The notes: generated by a model not told the origin, from the letters alone. Shown: positions 33,901-41,646, counted from the first letter of the stretch. The stretch: DNA of 64,000 nucleotides from Anadara kagoshimensis (GCA_021292105.1 CM037870.1:46890576-46954575); one strand, 5' to 3'. Program-made: numbers and translations.

Positions 33901-36509
33901 AAGAAATTTTATTCAAAGTTTACTTGTGATGATTCTCAAGATTTAATATGATTGGTATAAAGAACACTTGTTTAATTAAATTAATGCTTTAATTATAGTT
34001 ATTATTAGATGAAAAATGATATTGCTTCTGAAACATACTCACGCAAATGAAATGCTTTACATTACATGTATATTAAGGCAAGCTATTTTCTATACAAGAA
34101 AATTCAAACATGGTGGTTCCTGAGATGCTTACCTGTATAATTTCCATATGAAGCAATATAGCCAGTCCTCGATATTTTGGCAGAGTGTTTATAAACAGGG
34201 AAGAGTCTATATAATGTAAATGGAGTGAACACAAATCATATATAAGGGTAGTTTTGACAAATTAACTCTTAAGGCATGAATATGTGTATACACCAACATA
34301 ATATTAATACATGTACCTATTTGTGTAAATTGGACTTGCTCATGTTTATGAACACTCTGCCATGAGATAGTGGATGGCATATAAATATTTTTTTTCTGTT
34401 TCAAAATATATTAGTAGTTGGTTCCTTGAGCACAATATTAAATTACTAGTCACAATATATCAGTATTTTCATGTGTTATAGGGTAGGGCATTTGCTTTCT
34501 GTGTAAAAAGTAGCTTGTCATTGACATTATTGACTTGAGATATACAAAAAGGACAGAGACTGACCCTTTGGAAAAACTCACAAATAGATGGAACATAAAA
34601 AAGATCTTTAAAATAGGTTTATGTGCTATAGTAGCCATGACATGGGTAAAGAGTGTTCTCAAAATTTGTGATATGCCCATATGGGCATCACAATTACAAG
34701 TGATTATAAATTAAATGGTACCCTGGTACATGTATTTGGTTGCCAGGAACAGATTTTGTTGGCTATGCTTGTACTGATTTCATCCATTTAGCTTAAAAAA
34801 TACAACAGCCAGATGGTTGTTAAGAATATAAAATGTATTTAGTTTAAAAATTTCTTTGTCTCTTTAAATCTAGATACCACAAATAAAACTTAAAATAAAA
34901 TGAACAAAAGCTTCTTTCCAGGTTTAGTTTTACTTTTTATCTTGGTCCTAGTTTGAAAATTTGAAAATTGCCAAATATATTTTTCACTTACTGTGACCAA
35001 AGAGTGGAGGAACAACTTTTATTTCAATATATGACGAGGTTGATTTCAATTTGAGATACTATAAATCACCTTTTTTTTCGTGAGCACTTTATTATCATGA
35101 TATTCGCGACCTGTTCAATAATTGCGAAAATAAAAATTCATGAATTGGTTAAAGGCCAAGTAACTAGATGAACATCATATTAACATTTAAATCAGTTGCT
35201 ATAAGAAAAACCTTCTTTAATGTTGGGGTTCCACATGGGATATTGTGAAAAATTCATGTCGGGGGAAATTTTCATCACAGGATCGTGAAAAAAAGGTGCC
35301 ACGAAATTAAAGTGATTTACAGTATATGAAACAACAATGTACATCAGGGCCCAATTGTTCAAAGCTCTGGGCTTTAATAAAAATTAGTAAAATTTGTTGA
35401 TATAAAAGTAATATACACTTTTTATTACCTTAACTGCTTCTATTTGATAATATAAATTTGTTGCGTTAATTTTTAATCGACCATTTAAGAAATATTGCCT
35501 AAAACACAAAATACCTATTTTGGCTAACCAACTGGTTAAGCTTATAAAGCTTTGAACTACTGGACAAAAATGTCTAATTATTACAATTTAAACCGTCAAG
35601 GAGATGAACATGATAATAATCATGAGTAGTTTTTGTTTGTCAAAAAATTGATCGCTACCTTCAAGCTTTATTAACAACTCCATACTGTACTAATAGTCTG
35701 ATCTTTGACCTTATAATTTTACAACCTTCTCGTATACATTGTCTAGTATCATGAAATTAACATGAATTTCTTTAACCAAGAAACATTGTTGGATCTTTAA
35801 TTTTAATTTTACGTTTATTGAATTTAAAAATATGTCAGTTGAACATTTAGCTTTTTACAATGAAACTTAGATTATATTATCATCTTAACACAGAAATCAT
35901 TGCTTTTTGATTGACACATTGTTTTAATTTCTAATTTGACACAGTTTGATTTTTTTTCATTTTCATTTTTTTCGAATGTTTCAATATTGAGTTCTTCCAA
36001 CTTGCATAGTTCTTATTATTTAGGTCACAAGTAATTGTAGTCTTTATGATGTATGTGTTTTGATAATGATCAAGTCAAATTATTGTAAATGTGTGGTCAT
36101 AAATTCAATATCTTTAAATCATGTCTGGACGGTCCTCCAAATATAAGAGGTTGCAGAGTCTTAAATCTTTCAGAAATTATTTAGTTCAATTAAAGTAATT
36201 ATCAATTTAAAATATTTACAAGAAGAGTTTTTAGATTTTGGATTTATTGGATAAACTTTTTCCAGTTTATACATGTACATGTTTTTTATCCCATTATTAT
36301 TGATTTTGTATATATTGCTGATGAATCTAGATAAATGTTACAGTTTAGTTACCAACTGAAGTTTTTACATACATAATATTTGATTTTTGTATTTGTAGTT
36401 AATGAGTGCATTAAAGAGTGGTACAGTGGCTAATTCACGATTTGCAATAGCTGCTAAGATGTCTGATGCAGAGAGGATCTCAGTAGAACGCAGTGGAGGA
36501 GGAGTTTAG
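7223..36509 (+). CDS. GPD2: Mitochondrial glycerol-3-phosphate dehydrogenase (whole gene, exons joined)
   Basis: An FAD enzyme of the outer face of the inner mitochondrial membrane. It oxidises sn-glycerol 3-phosphate to dihydroxyacetone phosphate and passes electrons to ubiquinone (glycerol phosphate shuttle). Exons: 7223-7487, 8898-9022, 9840-9937, 20906-21069, 21228-21389, 22291-22435, 23137-23222, 24291-24396, 26041-26175, 26710-26888, 27348-27479, 27976-28134, 29665-29850, 30290-30388, then 36399-36509 or 32558-32659. All junctions are GT-AG and phases agree across every junction. Allowing for a 2-base deletion in exon 8, the product is 717 residues. Visible landmarks: basic N-terminus plus hydrophobic segment (about residues 13-30), [11 protein letters not shown] motif (73-80), [36 protein letters not shown], and two EF-hand loops (about 631-642 and 667-678) expected to confer calcium sensitivity. 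Introns are packed with transposons. Confidence 0.95.
8898..9022 (+). CDS. GPD2: GPD2 exon 2
   Basis: Continues [10 protein letters not shown], then [17 protein letters not shown], the most conserved stretch of the family near the FAD site, and ends at NLDLEQ. Acceptor TTCACCAG, donor GTAAGT; enters in phase 1 and leaves in phase 0. An overlapping minus-strand ORF here is a shadow. Confidence 0.93.
9195..9435 (-). mobile_element. Non-LTR retrotransposon C-terminal fragment
   Basis: On the minus strand the sequence reads ...[20 protein letters not shown]...[16 protein letters not shown]..., the characteristic segment just after the reverse transcriptase in many invertebrate LINEs. Only about 70 codons remain and the plus-strand left side is a CTAC microsatellite, which fits a 5'-truncated 3' end of a minus-strand insertion. 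It sits in GPD2 intron 2. Confidence 0.7.
9840..9937 (+). CDS. GPD2: GPD2 exon 3
   Basis: Encodes [20 protein letters not shown] then [13 protein letters not shown], matching the family segment that leads into the substrate-binding region. Acceptor ATATTTCAG, donor GTAAGT, leaves in phase 2. The next intron is 10,968 bp, the longest in the gene. Confidence 0.93.
10198..10345 (+). pseudogene. Broken THAP-like zinc-finger remnant
   Basis: An ATG at 10198 opens MPTLCC then stops. In the next frame [13 protein letters not shown] follows, and in a third [20 protein letters not shown]. Read together they resemble a THAP domain (early cysteines, the FxxP region, then R-x2-W and basic residues), with at least two frame breaks. 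The zinc ligands past the tryptophan are not found. Just upstream is a TCTCGCGAGATTTGCGGGAC palindrome. Confidence 0.35.
11130..11345 (+). repeat. SINE, diverged
   Basis: The B-box-like GGGATTCAAACC is followed by a body and the shared tail (ATATAAGTGAAATATTCTT... then ATCAATC-rich 3' end). Diverged relative to the 6774-7112 copy. Confidence 0.55.
12122..12265 (-). repeat. SINE 3' portion, minus strand
   Basis: GAGTTGAGTTAAATAATAG, then GTCAAGAATATTTCACTTA and GAGACATTGCCAGC, is the reverse complement of the SINE tail at 7035-7100, followed by the body's GCCTGTGTGTTGCGTTG. Confidence 0.65.
12780..13147 (-). pseudogene. Exon-like frame inside the 5.3 kb element, unrecognised
   Basis: On the minus strand a CTTACATATTTCAG acceptor is followed by [10 protein letters not shown], a one-base break, then a frame of about 100 codons ([20 protein letters not shown] ... 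[20 protein letters not shown] ... [19 protein letters not shown]). It is acidic and rich in D, E and N. I do not recognise the family. Its place between inverted repeats suggests a decayed transposon-encoded exon. Confidence 0.35.
14671..14757. repeat. Long near-perfect hairpin
   Basis: GGCACTTGTTTCTGATATTT... pairs with its inverted copy ending ...AAATACCAGAAACAGGTGC: a stem of about 34 bp around a loop of about 14 bases. It could be a tiny inverted-repeat element or a small-RNA-like hairpin; sequence alone does not separate these. A second short hairpin (AGAGACATATA / TATATGTCTCT) lies at 14524-14553. Confidence 0.55.
15900..17140. repeat. Three-copy tandem repeat, about 0.39-0.40 kb unit
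   Basis: The marker TTTGAAATTTTGACATA recurs at 16181, 16572 and 16974 (periods 391 and 402). Units also share ACCTGGTGCATA, AAAGCAAAAAACCAAGA, CATTCGTCGTCAATGAAAAC and TTGTACGTTTTTTGTACCATG. ORFs of about 90-115 codons (16212-16562, 16603-16884) are the same repeat read in the same frame and have no domain, so I do not call genes. Confidence 0.8.
17296..17856. mobile_element. MITE with CAGRGATCCTACCATTT ends
   Basis: The left end CAGGGATCCTACCATTT and the inverted right end CAGAGATCCTACCATTT are flanked by the direct repeat ATGTTG on both sides. It contains repeated AAATTATAGGA motifs and a nested second MITE (17649-17824). Confidence 0.65.
17649..17824. mobile_element. Short MITE, CAGTCAAACCTG family, copy A
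   Basis: The ends CAGCCCAACCTGCC and, inverted, CAGTTAAACCTGTC enclose internal TATAAAGGCCA and CAAAGGTCACCTG blocks. Related copies occur at 28286-28447 and 33111-33255. Preceded by TA. Confidence 0.7.
17910..17963. repeat. GT then GA microsatellite
   Basis: A (GT)n tract at about 17911-17938 followed directly by a (GA)n tract to 17963. Confidence 0.95.
20906..21069 (+). CDS. GPD2: GPD2 exon 4
   Basis: Encodes [20 protein letters not shown] then a [10 protein letters not shown] segment and ends in ALVYYDG, matching the family's WWQ...YYDG block. The acceptor TATTACAG follows an 11 kb transposon-filled intron; donor GTAATT; leaves in phase 1. Confidence 0.93.
21228..21389 (+). CDS. GPD2: GPD2 exon 5
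   Basis: Encodes [20 protein letters not shown] then a variable loop and [12 protein letters not shown]. The Q-H-x-D-A-R-M-N motif is family-typical. Acceptor TTTATCAG, donor GTATGA, phases 1 and 1. Confidence 0.93.
21455..22175 (+). repeat. SINE split by an hAT-like element
   Basis: The SINE 5' half runs to about 21601 (GTGGGAGGTCAGGGC, CATGACTTGAAAATTAG). The 3' half resumes near 22057 (CACCTTAAAAACCGATGCCC, GTGGCATGTTAAAGAACCC). Between them, about 21602-22056, is an insert with TAGGAGTGAC and, inverted, TAGGGCTGGGAC ends and internal ATATCGCGA / ATCGTGATAT motifs, resembling the hAT element at 1661. Target duplication is not clean. Confidence 0.65.
22291..22435 (+). CDS. GPD2: GPD2 exon 6
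   Basis: Encodes [20 protein letters not shown], then [24 protein letters not shown] (FAD contact) and the Q-P-S-x-G-V-H-I-V motif are conserved in the family. Acceptor TATTTCAG, donor GTAAGA, leaves in phase 2. Confidence 0.93.
23137..23222 (+). CDS. GPD2: GPD2 exon 7
   Basis: Encodes [20 protein letters not shown] then [10 protein letters not shown]. The G-L-L-D-P-x-T-S-D-G-R-V motif matches human GPD2. Acceptor TTTTGCAG, donor GTAATT, leaves in phase 1. Confidence 0.93.
23390..23515 (+). repeat. SINE 3' fragment
   Basis: CTCAATATAAGTGAAAGAATC then CTTGACTGGAGTGTAAAA matches the conserved SINE tail. The head is not recognisable. Confidence 0.55.
24291..24396 (+). CDS. GPD2: GPD2 exon 8, with a 2-base frameshift
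   Basis: Reading in from exon 7 gives GTTDTACD, the conserved FAD-site motif, then GAC-AGA-TAA: a stop at 24320-24322. Shifting frame at about 24314 gives [20 protein letters not shown] then YLHPDVE, which aligns end to end with the family and splices in phase with exon 9. The exon is therefore two bases short (106 against an expected 108), probably loss of a TG-type dinucleotide in TGTGATG. The rest of the gene is clean, so an assembly or read error, or a single null allele, is likelier than an old pseudogene. Confidence 0.88.
24885..25773. mobile_element. pogo/Tigger-like non-autonomous element
   Basis: The ends CAGTTGAATCTCGTTATCTC and, inverted, CAGTTGACTCTCGTTATCTC are flanked by TA on both sides (24883-24884 and 25774-25775). 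The ends extend with GAACTCGGAT. The interior holds tandem units of about 36 bp (ACTCGAACAAAAAATTTAGG, 25050-25170) and no transposase. End sequence and TA duplication are characteristic of the Tc1/mariner pogo-Tigger group. Sits in GPD2 intron 8. Confidence 0.8.
26041..26175 (+). CDS. GPD2: GPD2 exon 9
   Basis: Encodes [20 protein letters not shown] then [19 protein letters not shown] and LITIAG. The [16 protein letters not shown] block is nearly identical to vertebrate GPD2. Acceptor ATTCTAG, donor GTAACC, phases 1 and 1. Confidence 0.93.
26710..26888 (+). CDS. GPD2: GPD2 exon 10
   Basis: Encodes [20 protein letters not shown], a divergent linker ([18 protein letters not shown]), then [26 protein letters not shown] contacts FAD and closes the FAD domain. 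Acceptor TATTTTAG, donor GTAAGT, leaves in phase 0. Confidence 0.93.
27348..27479 (+). CDS. GPD2: GPD2 exon 11
   Basis: Encodes [20 protein letters not shown] then [11 protein letters not shown] and EEFPYIESE; the family C-terminal domain (A-x-Y-G-D-x-A...GKRWP). 44 codons, phase 0 at both ends. Acceptor TTTTTCAG, donor GTATGT. Confidence 0.93.
27976..28134 (+). CDS. GPD2: GPD2 exon 12
   Basis: Encodes [20 protein letters not shown] then [20 protein letters not shown] and [17 protein letters not shown] and the R-R-T-R-L-x-F motif are diagnostic. Acceptor GAAAG is weak in pyrimidines but the reading frame is unambiguous. Donor GTATGT. Confidence 0.92.
28286..28447. mobile_element. Short MITE, CAGTCAAACCTG family, copy B
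   Basis: The ends CAGTCCAACCTGCC and, inverted, CAGTCAAACCTGTC; preceded by TA. A partial further copy, CAGTATAACCTGTATACAA, lies just upstream at 28201. Confidence 0.75.
29008..29206. repeat. Two perfect short hairpins
   Basis: GTTAGTGTGCA...TGCACGCTAAC at 29008-29044 and ATTGCACTAGTTCTTGTA...ACAAGAACTAGTGTAAT at 29162-29205 (stem about 18 bp, loop about 7). The 120 bp between them is CpG-richer than the surrounding intron. Origin unknown, possibly ends of a small inverted-repeat element. Confidence 0.5.
29665..29850 (+). CDS. GPD2: GPD2 exon 13: EF-hand 1
   Basis: Encodes [19 protein letters not shown], a linker, then an EF-hand whose loop [12 protein letters not shown] has acidic or oxygen ligands at positions 1, 3, 5, 9 and 12 of the loop and G at 6. 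62 codons, phase 0 both ends; acceptor TTTATAG, donor GTGAGC. Confidence 0.93.
30290..30388 (+). CDS. GPD2: GPD2 exon 14: EF-hand 2
   Basis: Encodes [20 protein letters not shown] then [13 protein letters not shown]. The loop [12 protein letters not shown] keeps ligands at 1, 3, 5, 9 and 12, but the usual glycine at position 6 is alanine (human has NKNGQVELNE). Phase 0 both ends, so either terminal exon can follow in frame. Donor GTGAGG. Confidence 0.93.
30887..30919. repeat. Poly-C run of 33
   Basis: Thirty-three uninterrupted C on the plus strand in GPD2 intron 14. Assembly length here is unreliable. Confidence 0.95.
31080..31390. mobile_element. MITE with CATACTTGCCTA ends
   Basis: The ends CATACTTGCCTACTC and, inverted, CATACTTGCCTATCC are flanked by TTTGG on both sides. 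The interior (GTACCATTTTGAAGCTAAAA) resembles the element at 17296-17856, so the two families are probably related. An 83-codon ORF inside is not a gene. Confidence 0.65.
31795..32015 (+). repeat. SINE, diverged
   Basis: The A-box-like TGGTCAAGTGGTCTGAAGGG, the B-box-like GGTTTGAATCCC and a 3' tail CCTCAATATAAATTAAAGAA then CATGACTGGGATA follow the order of the SINE family in this window. Confidence 0.65.
32558..32659 (+). CDS. GPD2: GPD2 exon 15a: alternative last exon
   Basis: After a TTTTAACAG acceptor the frame reads [19 protein letters not shown] then [14 protein letters not shown] and a stop: 33 residues. Its first six residues, LMSVLK, parallel LMSALK of exon 15b and LMSAIQ of human GPD2, completing EF-hand 2's exiting helix. 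The tail then diverges fully. A candidate poly(A) signal AATAAA lies at 33088. Splicing here would give a shorter gene and a different C-terminus (714 residues). Confidence 0.8.
   Translation, partial: LMSVLKYHHQQTFSTKSGTFRQVSSLLHSSKDY
33111..33255. mobile_element. Short MITE, CAGTCAAACCTG family, copy C
   Basis: The ends CAGTCAAACCTGTCTATAA and, inverted, CAGTCAAACCTGCCTTAAA; preceded by TA. It lies directly after the candidate poly(A) signal of exon 15a. Confidence 0.75.
35057..35324. mobile_element. MITE, TACTGTAAATCACTTT family, copy 1
   Basis: The ends TACTATAAATCACC and, inverted, TACTGTAAATCACTTTAATT enclose TTCGTG- and GCGAAAAT-type subterminal motifs. A second copy lies at 37042-37273, on the other side of exon 15b. 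Confidence 0.75.
36399..36509 (+). CDS. GPD2: GPD2 exon 15b: canonical last exon
   Basis: After an ATTTGTAG acceptor the frame reads [19 protein letters not shown] then [17 protein letters not shown] and a stop at 36507-36509: 36 residues. It aligns with the C-terminus of vertebrate GPD2 (LMSA...SRLAI... ending in GG plus a hydrophobic residue), so it is the ancestral end. AATAAA hexamers at 37925 and 38826 are possible poly(A) signals, though neither is close to the stop codon. Confidence 0.92.
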   Translation, partial: LMSALKSGTVANSRFAIAAKMSDAERISVERSGGGV

Positions 36510-39030
36510 AAGTTGTTACCATAGTGATATTTATTTATTCATTTTAACTTTCGTCTTTGTACAATATCAATATAAAATATATTATAAAATAAGAAAATAT
36601 ACTTGTTCTGAACAATGACATAATTATTTTCACAGTTTCAGTTCTTTTTCCATGGACAGCAAGCTCAGCACATATATATATGGTATACAATCCTTTTTTA
36701 ATATTTTATGGTGTGGAATTATCTTTCTATCAACATTAATTGGAGCCTGTGAATATAAATGCATTTGCAACTATATTTGTGCCATGTTTCACACTGATGT
36801 TATTTTTTACATGTTCTCACTATTTATGTATGTATATGTTGTATCATAAATTATTGTTTTGTATGGTGCTTGTAAAGAAGAAGTAAAGCTATGTATATTG
36901 CATATAATGTTCTTTTCACACTAAAAAACTATGTGTAATCTACTAGTCTAAGAGGATAAAAAACTGATGGAATATATAAAGTGTTTGTTTTAGGATTTAG
37001 TGGGTGACTAGTCAACAACAAATGTAACCACACTTTTAACATACTGTAAATCACTTATTTTTCGTGCGTAGAAAATTTCGTGCCCAAACCATCTTGGCCT
37101 TATTCCCAATTATTTGAATTCACGCTTGGAATCTTATTGAATAGACATATGTATGTCAACATAGAAATATCTGTGTACTGGAAATATTCACGTGATGTTT
37201 GAATTCGCGAATGGAATGAGTCACAAATTTATGCGAAAATAAATCTCTCATGAAATAAAAGTGATCTACAGTAAGAAAATTATGATATTGTAAGTTTGTA
37301 ATACTGATATAACCACTGATGTTTGAAGGTATCTACCACTGGACTCCATCTCAATAATCTCTCATAGAAAAACAGCAGTAGCTTCTTCCTGAAAGTTTGG
37401 AGTCAAATTCAATTTTCCAGCGTAAAAAACATGGTCTTAAGGGTCTATTAAAAGCTCTGACCTTACTTATGAATATTTGTTACGATAAAAGATGTATACA
37501 TAACAAGTCATATGTACCTTATGTGGCTGAATGGTTAATATAGGCAAAAGAGGTTTACAAAATGAGATTCCCCACAAAATCCAAAACATTATAAACATAT
37601 TATTCATGTTTTCTGACTATAGCAGAAACATAAATCTTGCCAATTATCTTCATCATTTATGCATGGGAATTCTGGAAATGTGAGATTGGTCAAATGAAAA
37701 ACCTACAGCAACTTCTTAAGGCTTTACAAGAGAGGGGCATTTTTAAAAGAAATATTTAATTTGTATGTCAATATTTGTGTATGAATTTTAAAAGAATATT
37801 GTTATACTTGGGTTGTTTTTAATTAGACTGATATGAAATAGAGTAAAGTTGTAGTATTTGATACTTGTGTGTTTGTGAATTGGTTTTTGTCCTTCTACAA
37901 AGATTTAGGTGTAAATTCTGTTTTAATAAAATAAAGTGTACTTTTTCTGTTTTTAGCAAAATGCTAAGTCCCACCAAGTCTTGTTTTTCTAAGGCAAACA
38001 TATTCCATAGATCTCAGGTTTATTACTAATTTTGTAATCATTATTGTTAAATCACAGTTCGGGACTCAAGATTGATATTGTAGCAGATCTTTTTGATAAT
38101 TGCATTTATTTATTTAATCAGCAAGATTTTGGTAAAATAGAAGCTTACATTGATATTTCAAAGGATTTCTTAAGCATATCTTTAGAGCAAGATAAAAACC
38201 CTTGAGAAACACCAAACATTGAGATTTGTCCGAGAAAGTTTTAATCATAACTGAATATTGGAACATATTAGCCAGGAATTAGAATAAAGATTGAGCTTAG
38301 ATGATTTATTTCATGCATTACCTATGACATCTGAACATATCCTGACAAATGTTGTGATATTGCTTGCTCTCTCACTTTCTCTGTCATTAAATGTCAAAAT
38401 CACTACTTGCTTTTAAAATATGCTTCATTTTACATAATGTTTTGTTTTGTCTTTGTTTTTTGCTTTTTTTGTGTTTTCGTTATGTTTTAGTATTGTGTAC
38501 ACTTATAAAACCTTGATTGGTATAAATCCTGATATTTATAGTTCACTTTCATTTGTCATTTACTTTTGTTAATCATTTTAAGCCTTTAGATTTAGTTTTA
38601 GTTAAGATAAATAAATTTATTGTTGAAAACTGAAGTGATCATTAGTTTAGCGTCTTGGGATGTATGTATGTGCATGTCAATGATATGGATAATGTTTAAT
38701 CTGAATTTTCTGTTAAGGTCCCTAGAAAGTACATCTATAAATTTTTAGTTCTCTACAAATAGCAAGGATTTTTGTTGATGACTGCTTTGTTGGGGTCCCC
38801 TTCTTGGTGCTGATATTTGGAATGCAATAAATTGTAATAAACTGTGTCTAGAATTTTTTGTTTATTTGAAATCCCAACCTCTGTTACCATGGTTTCCAAA
38901 CTGCAATACAAAGCACTAGGTAAAATGAGAATGAGTGAATGCAATAAGGAATATAACTATTTGTGATCTGGTAGTAAAATCATTTCATGAAGTTTAAGTT
39001 ATGACATATGTAACGGTTTCAGCAGCATAA
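36510..39030. other. GPD2 3' UTR and intergenic
   Basis: No further coding exon seen. Includes the second TACTGTAAATCACTT MITE and AATAAA hexamers at 37925 and 38826. Short ORFs at 36652, 37819 and 38753 have no recognisable content. Confidence 0.55.
37042..37273. mobile_element. MITE, TACTGTAAATCACTTT family, copy 2
   Basis: The ends TACTGTAAATCACTTATTTT and, inverted, TACTGTAGATCACTTTTATT; internal GAATTCACGC / GAATTCGCGAA motifs. Same family as 35057-35324. Confidence 0.75.
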
Positions 39031-39033
39031 TGG

Positions 39034-41646
39034 TTTTTAGCTCACCTGACCGAAGGTCATGTGAGCTTATGGCATAGTGCAGCGTGTGTATGTGCGTGTG
39101 TGCGTGCGTGCGTGCGTCGTTAACACCTATTTTCGACTTCTCCTCTGAAACTACCAGACAGTTTTTAATGAAACTTTGTCAGAAGTATATATGGGCCGGT
39201 GCAATTCAGATTTGTTCGTGGCGTTGCCATGGCTACCATAACTAGGTCAAGGTGACCTAGGGGTTTAAAATTCTTAAAAAATCTTCTTCTCCGAAAGTAC
39301 TGATTGGAGAAAAAATCTGATGTGATATTTGGCTTCTCTAGGGTCTTAAGCCTATAGTTTGTTCATTTTGTGAAATTCGGATAAAAAATAGGTTACGCGT
39401 TTTTGCGTTTAATTTTGAAAAAATCGTAAAATAGCTTCAAATTGTTATAACTTGACTATTTGACCAGATAATGACATAGGGTTTTTAGTTTTGACATCTT
39501 CTTGTTAGTATCTTTAAAATAAGGTCAAGGTCGATTGTGAAGGTCGTGACCTAATTTTTTTTACCTCTGATTATAATAATTATCTCGAAAACTATAAACT
39601 TTTTTTATAGGCATGTATATTAGAATGTTGTAGATATTAATACAACGATCATTTTGATGTATAGAAAAAGGTCATGGGTTCAAAGGTCAAGGTCACAGAT
39701 GCGAAACAATACCGAAATGGTTAATTATCTCGAAAACTATAAACATTTTGTGTAGGCATGTATATTAGAATGTTGTAGGTATTGATACAACGATCATTTT
39801 GATGTATAGAAAAAGGTCATGGGTTCAAAGGTCAAGGTCACAGATGTGAAACAATACCGAAATGGTTAATTATCTTGAAAACTATAAACATTTTGTGTAG
39901 GCATGTATATTAGAATGTTGTAGGTATTGATACAATGATCATTTTGATGTATAGAAAAAGGTCATGGGTTCAAAGGTCAAGGTCACAGATGTGAAACAAT
40001 ACTGAAATGGTTAATTATCTCGAAAACTATAAACTTTTTGTATAGGCATGTATATTAGAATGTTGTAGGTATTGATACAATGATCATTTTGATGTATAGA
40101 AAAAGGTCATGGGTTCAAAGGTCAAGGTCACAGATGCGAAACAATACCGAAAATGGTTAATTATCTCGAAAACTATAAACTTTTTTTATAGGCATGTATA
40201 TTAGAATGTTGTAGATATTGATACAACGATCATTTTGATGTATAGAAAAAGGTCATGGGTTGTAAGGTCAAGGTCACAGATGTGAAACAATACCGAAATG
40301 GTTAATTATCTCGAAAATTATAAACATTTTGTGTAGGCATGTATATTAGAATGTTGTAGGTATTGATACAACGATCATTTTGATGTATAGAAAAAGGTCA
40401 TGGGTTCAAAGGTCAAGGTCACAGATGTGAAACAATACCGAAATGGTTAATTATCTCGAAAACTATAAACTTTTTTTATAGGCATGTATAATAGAATGTT
40501 GTAGGTATTGATACAACGATCATTTTGATGTATAGAAAAAGGTCATGGGTTCAAAGGTCAAGGTCACAGATGTGAAACAATACCGAAATGGTTAATTATC
40601 TCGAAAACTATAAACTTTTTGTATAGGCATGTATATTAGAATGTTGTAGGTATTGATACAACGATCATTTTGATGTATAGAAAAAGGTCATGGGTTCAAA
40701 GGTCAAGGTCACAGATGCGAATCAATACCGAAATGGTTAATTATCTCGAAAACTATAAACTTTTTGTATAGGCATGTATATTAGAATGTTGTAGATATTG
40801 ATACAACGATCATTTTGATGTATAGAAATGGTCATGGGTTCAAAGGTCAAGGTCACAGATGTGAAACAATACCGAAATGGTTAATTATCTCGAAAACTTT
40901 AAACATTTTGTGTAGGCATGTATATTAGAATGTTGTAGGTATTGATACAACGATCATTTTGATGTATAGAAAAAGGTCATGGGTTCAAAGGTCAAGGTCA
41001 CAGATGTGAAACAATACCGAAATGGTTAATTATCTCGAAAACTATAAACTTTTTGTATAGGCATGTATATTAGAATGTTGTAGGTATTGATACAACGATC
41101 ATTTTGATGTATAGAAAAAGGTCATGGATTCAAAGGTCAAGGTCACAGATGCGAAACAATACCGAAATGGTTAATTATCTCGAAAACTATAAACTTTTTG
41201 TATAGGCATGTATATTAGAATGTTGTAGGTATTGATACAACGATCATTTTGACGTATAGAAAAAGGTCATGGGTTCAAAGGTCAAGGTCACAGATGCGAA
41301 TCAATACCGAAATGGTTAATTATCTCGAAAACTATAAACTTTTTGTATAGGCATGTATATTAGAATGTTGTAGGTATTGATACAATGATCATTTTGATGT
41401 ATAGAAAAAGGTCATGGGTTCAAAGGTCAAGGTCACAGATGTGAAACAATACTGAAATGGTTAATTATCTTGAAAACTATTAACTTTTTTTATAGGCATG
41501 TATACTAGAATGTTGTAGGTATTGATACAACGGTTATCATGATGTAAAGAAAAATGTCATTGGGGTTTAGTATTTATGTTGTCTTTAAATCTATCAGCTA
41601 GCCATTAGTTATCAGGTGAGTGTATCAGGCCCATGGGCCTCTTGTT
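39034..41646 (+). mobile_element. Mobile tandem-repeat element, copy 1 (13 units)
   Basis: Starts with an AGCTCACCTGACC hairpin. Then a unique head of about 540 bp (GTTGCCATGGCTACC, CTAGGTCAAGGTGACCTAGG, TTTTGCGTTTAATTTTGAAA), then about 13 tandem units of 145-146 bp (marker ATAGAAAAAGGTCAT at 39661, 39806, 39951, 40096 and so on), then a tail ending TCAGGTGAGTGTATCAGGCC then CATGGGCCTCTTGTT. Two further copies in the window share head, unit and tail. This architecture (unique ends, internal tandem array) is known for bivalve pearl-type and similar non-autonomous elements. Assignment to a superfamily is not possible from the ends. Confidence 0.85.

Noticed and set aside
39580..41560. CRISPR-like array
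   Set aside because: Units of 145 bp repeat over their full length without unique spacers, in a eukaryotic setting.
39034..41646. Helitron
   Set aside because: The tail has a GGCCCATGGGCC hairpin as in Helitrons, but the ends are not TC...CTRR and the insertion seen in copy 3 is not clearly between A and T.
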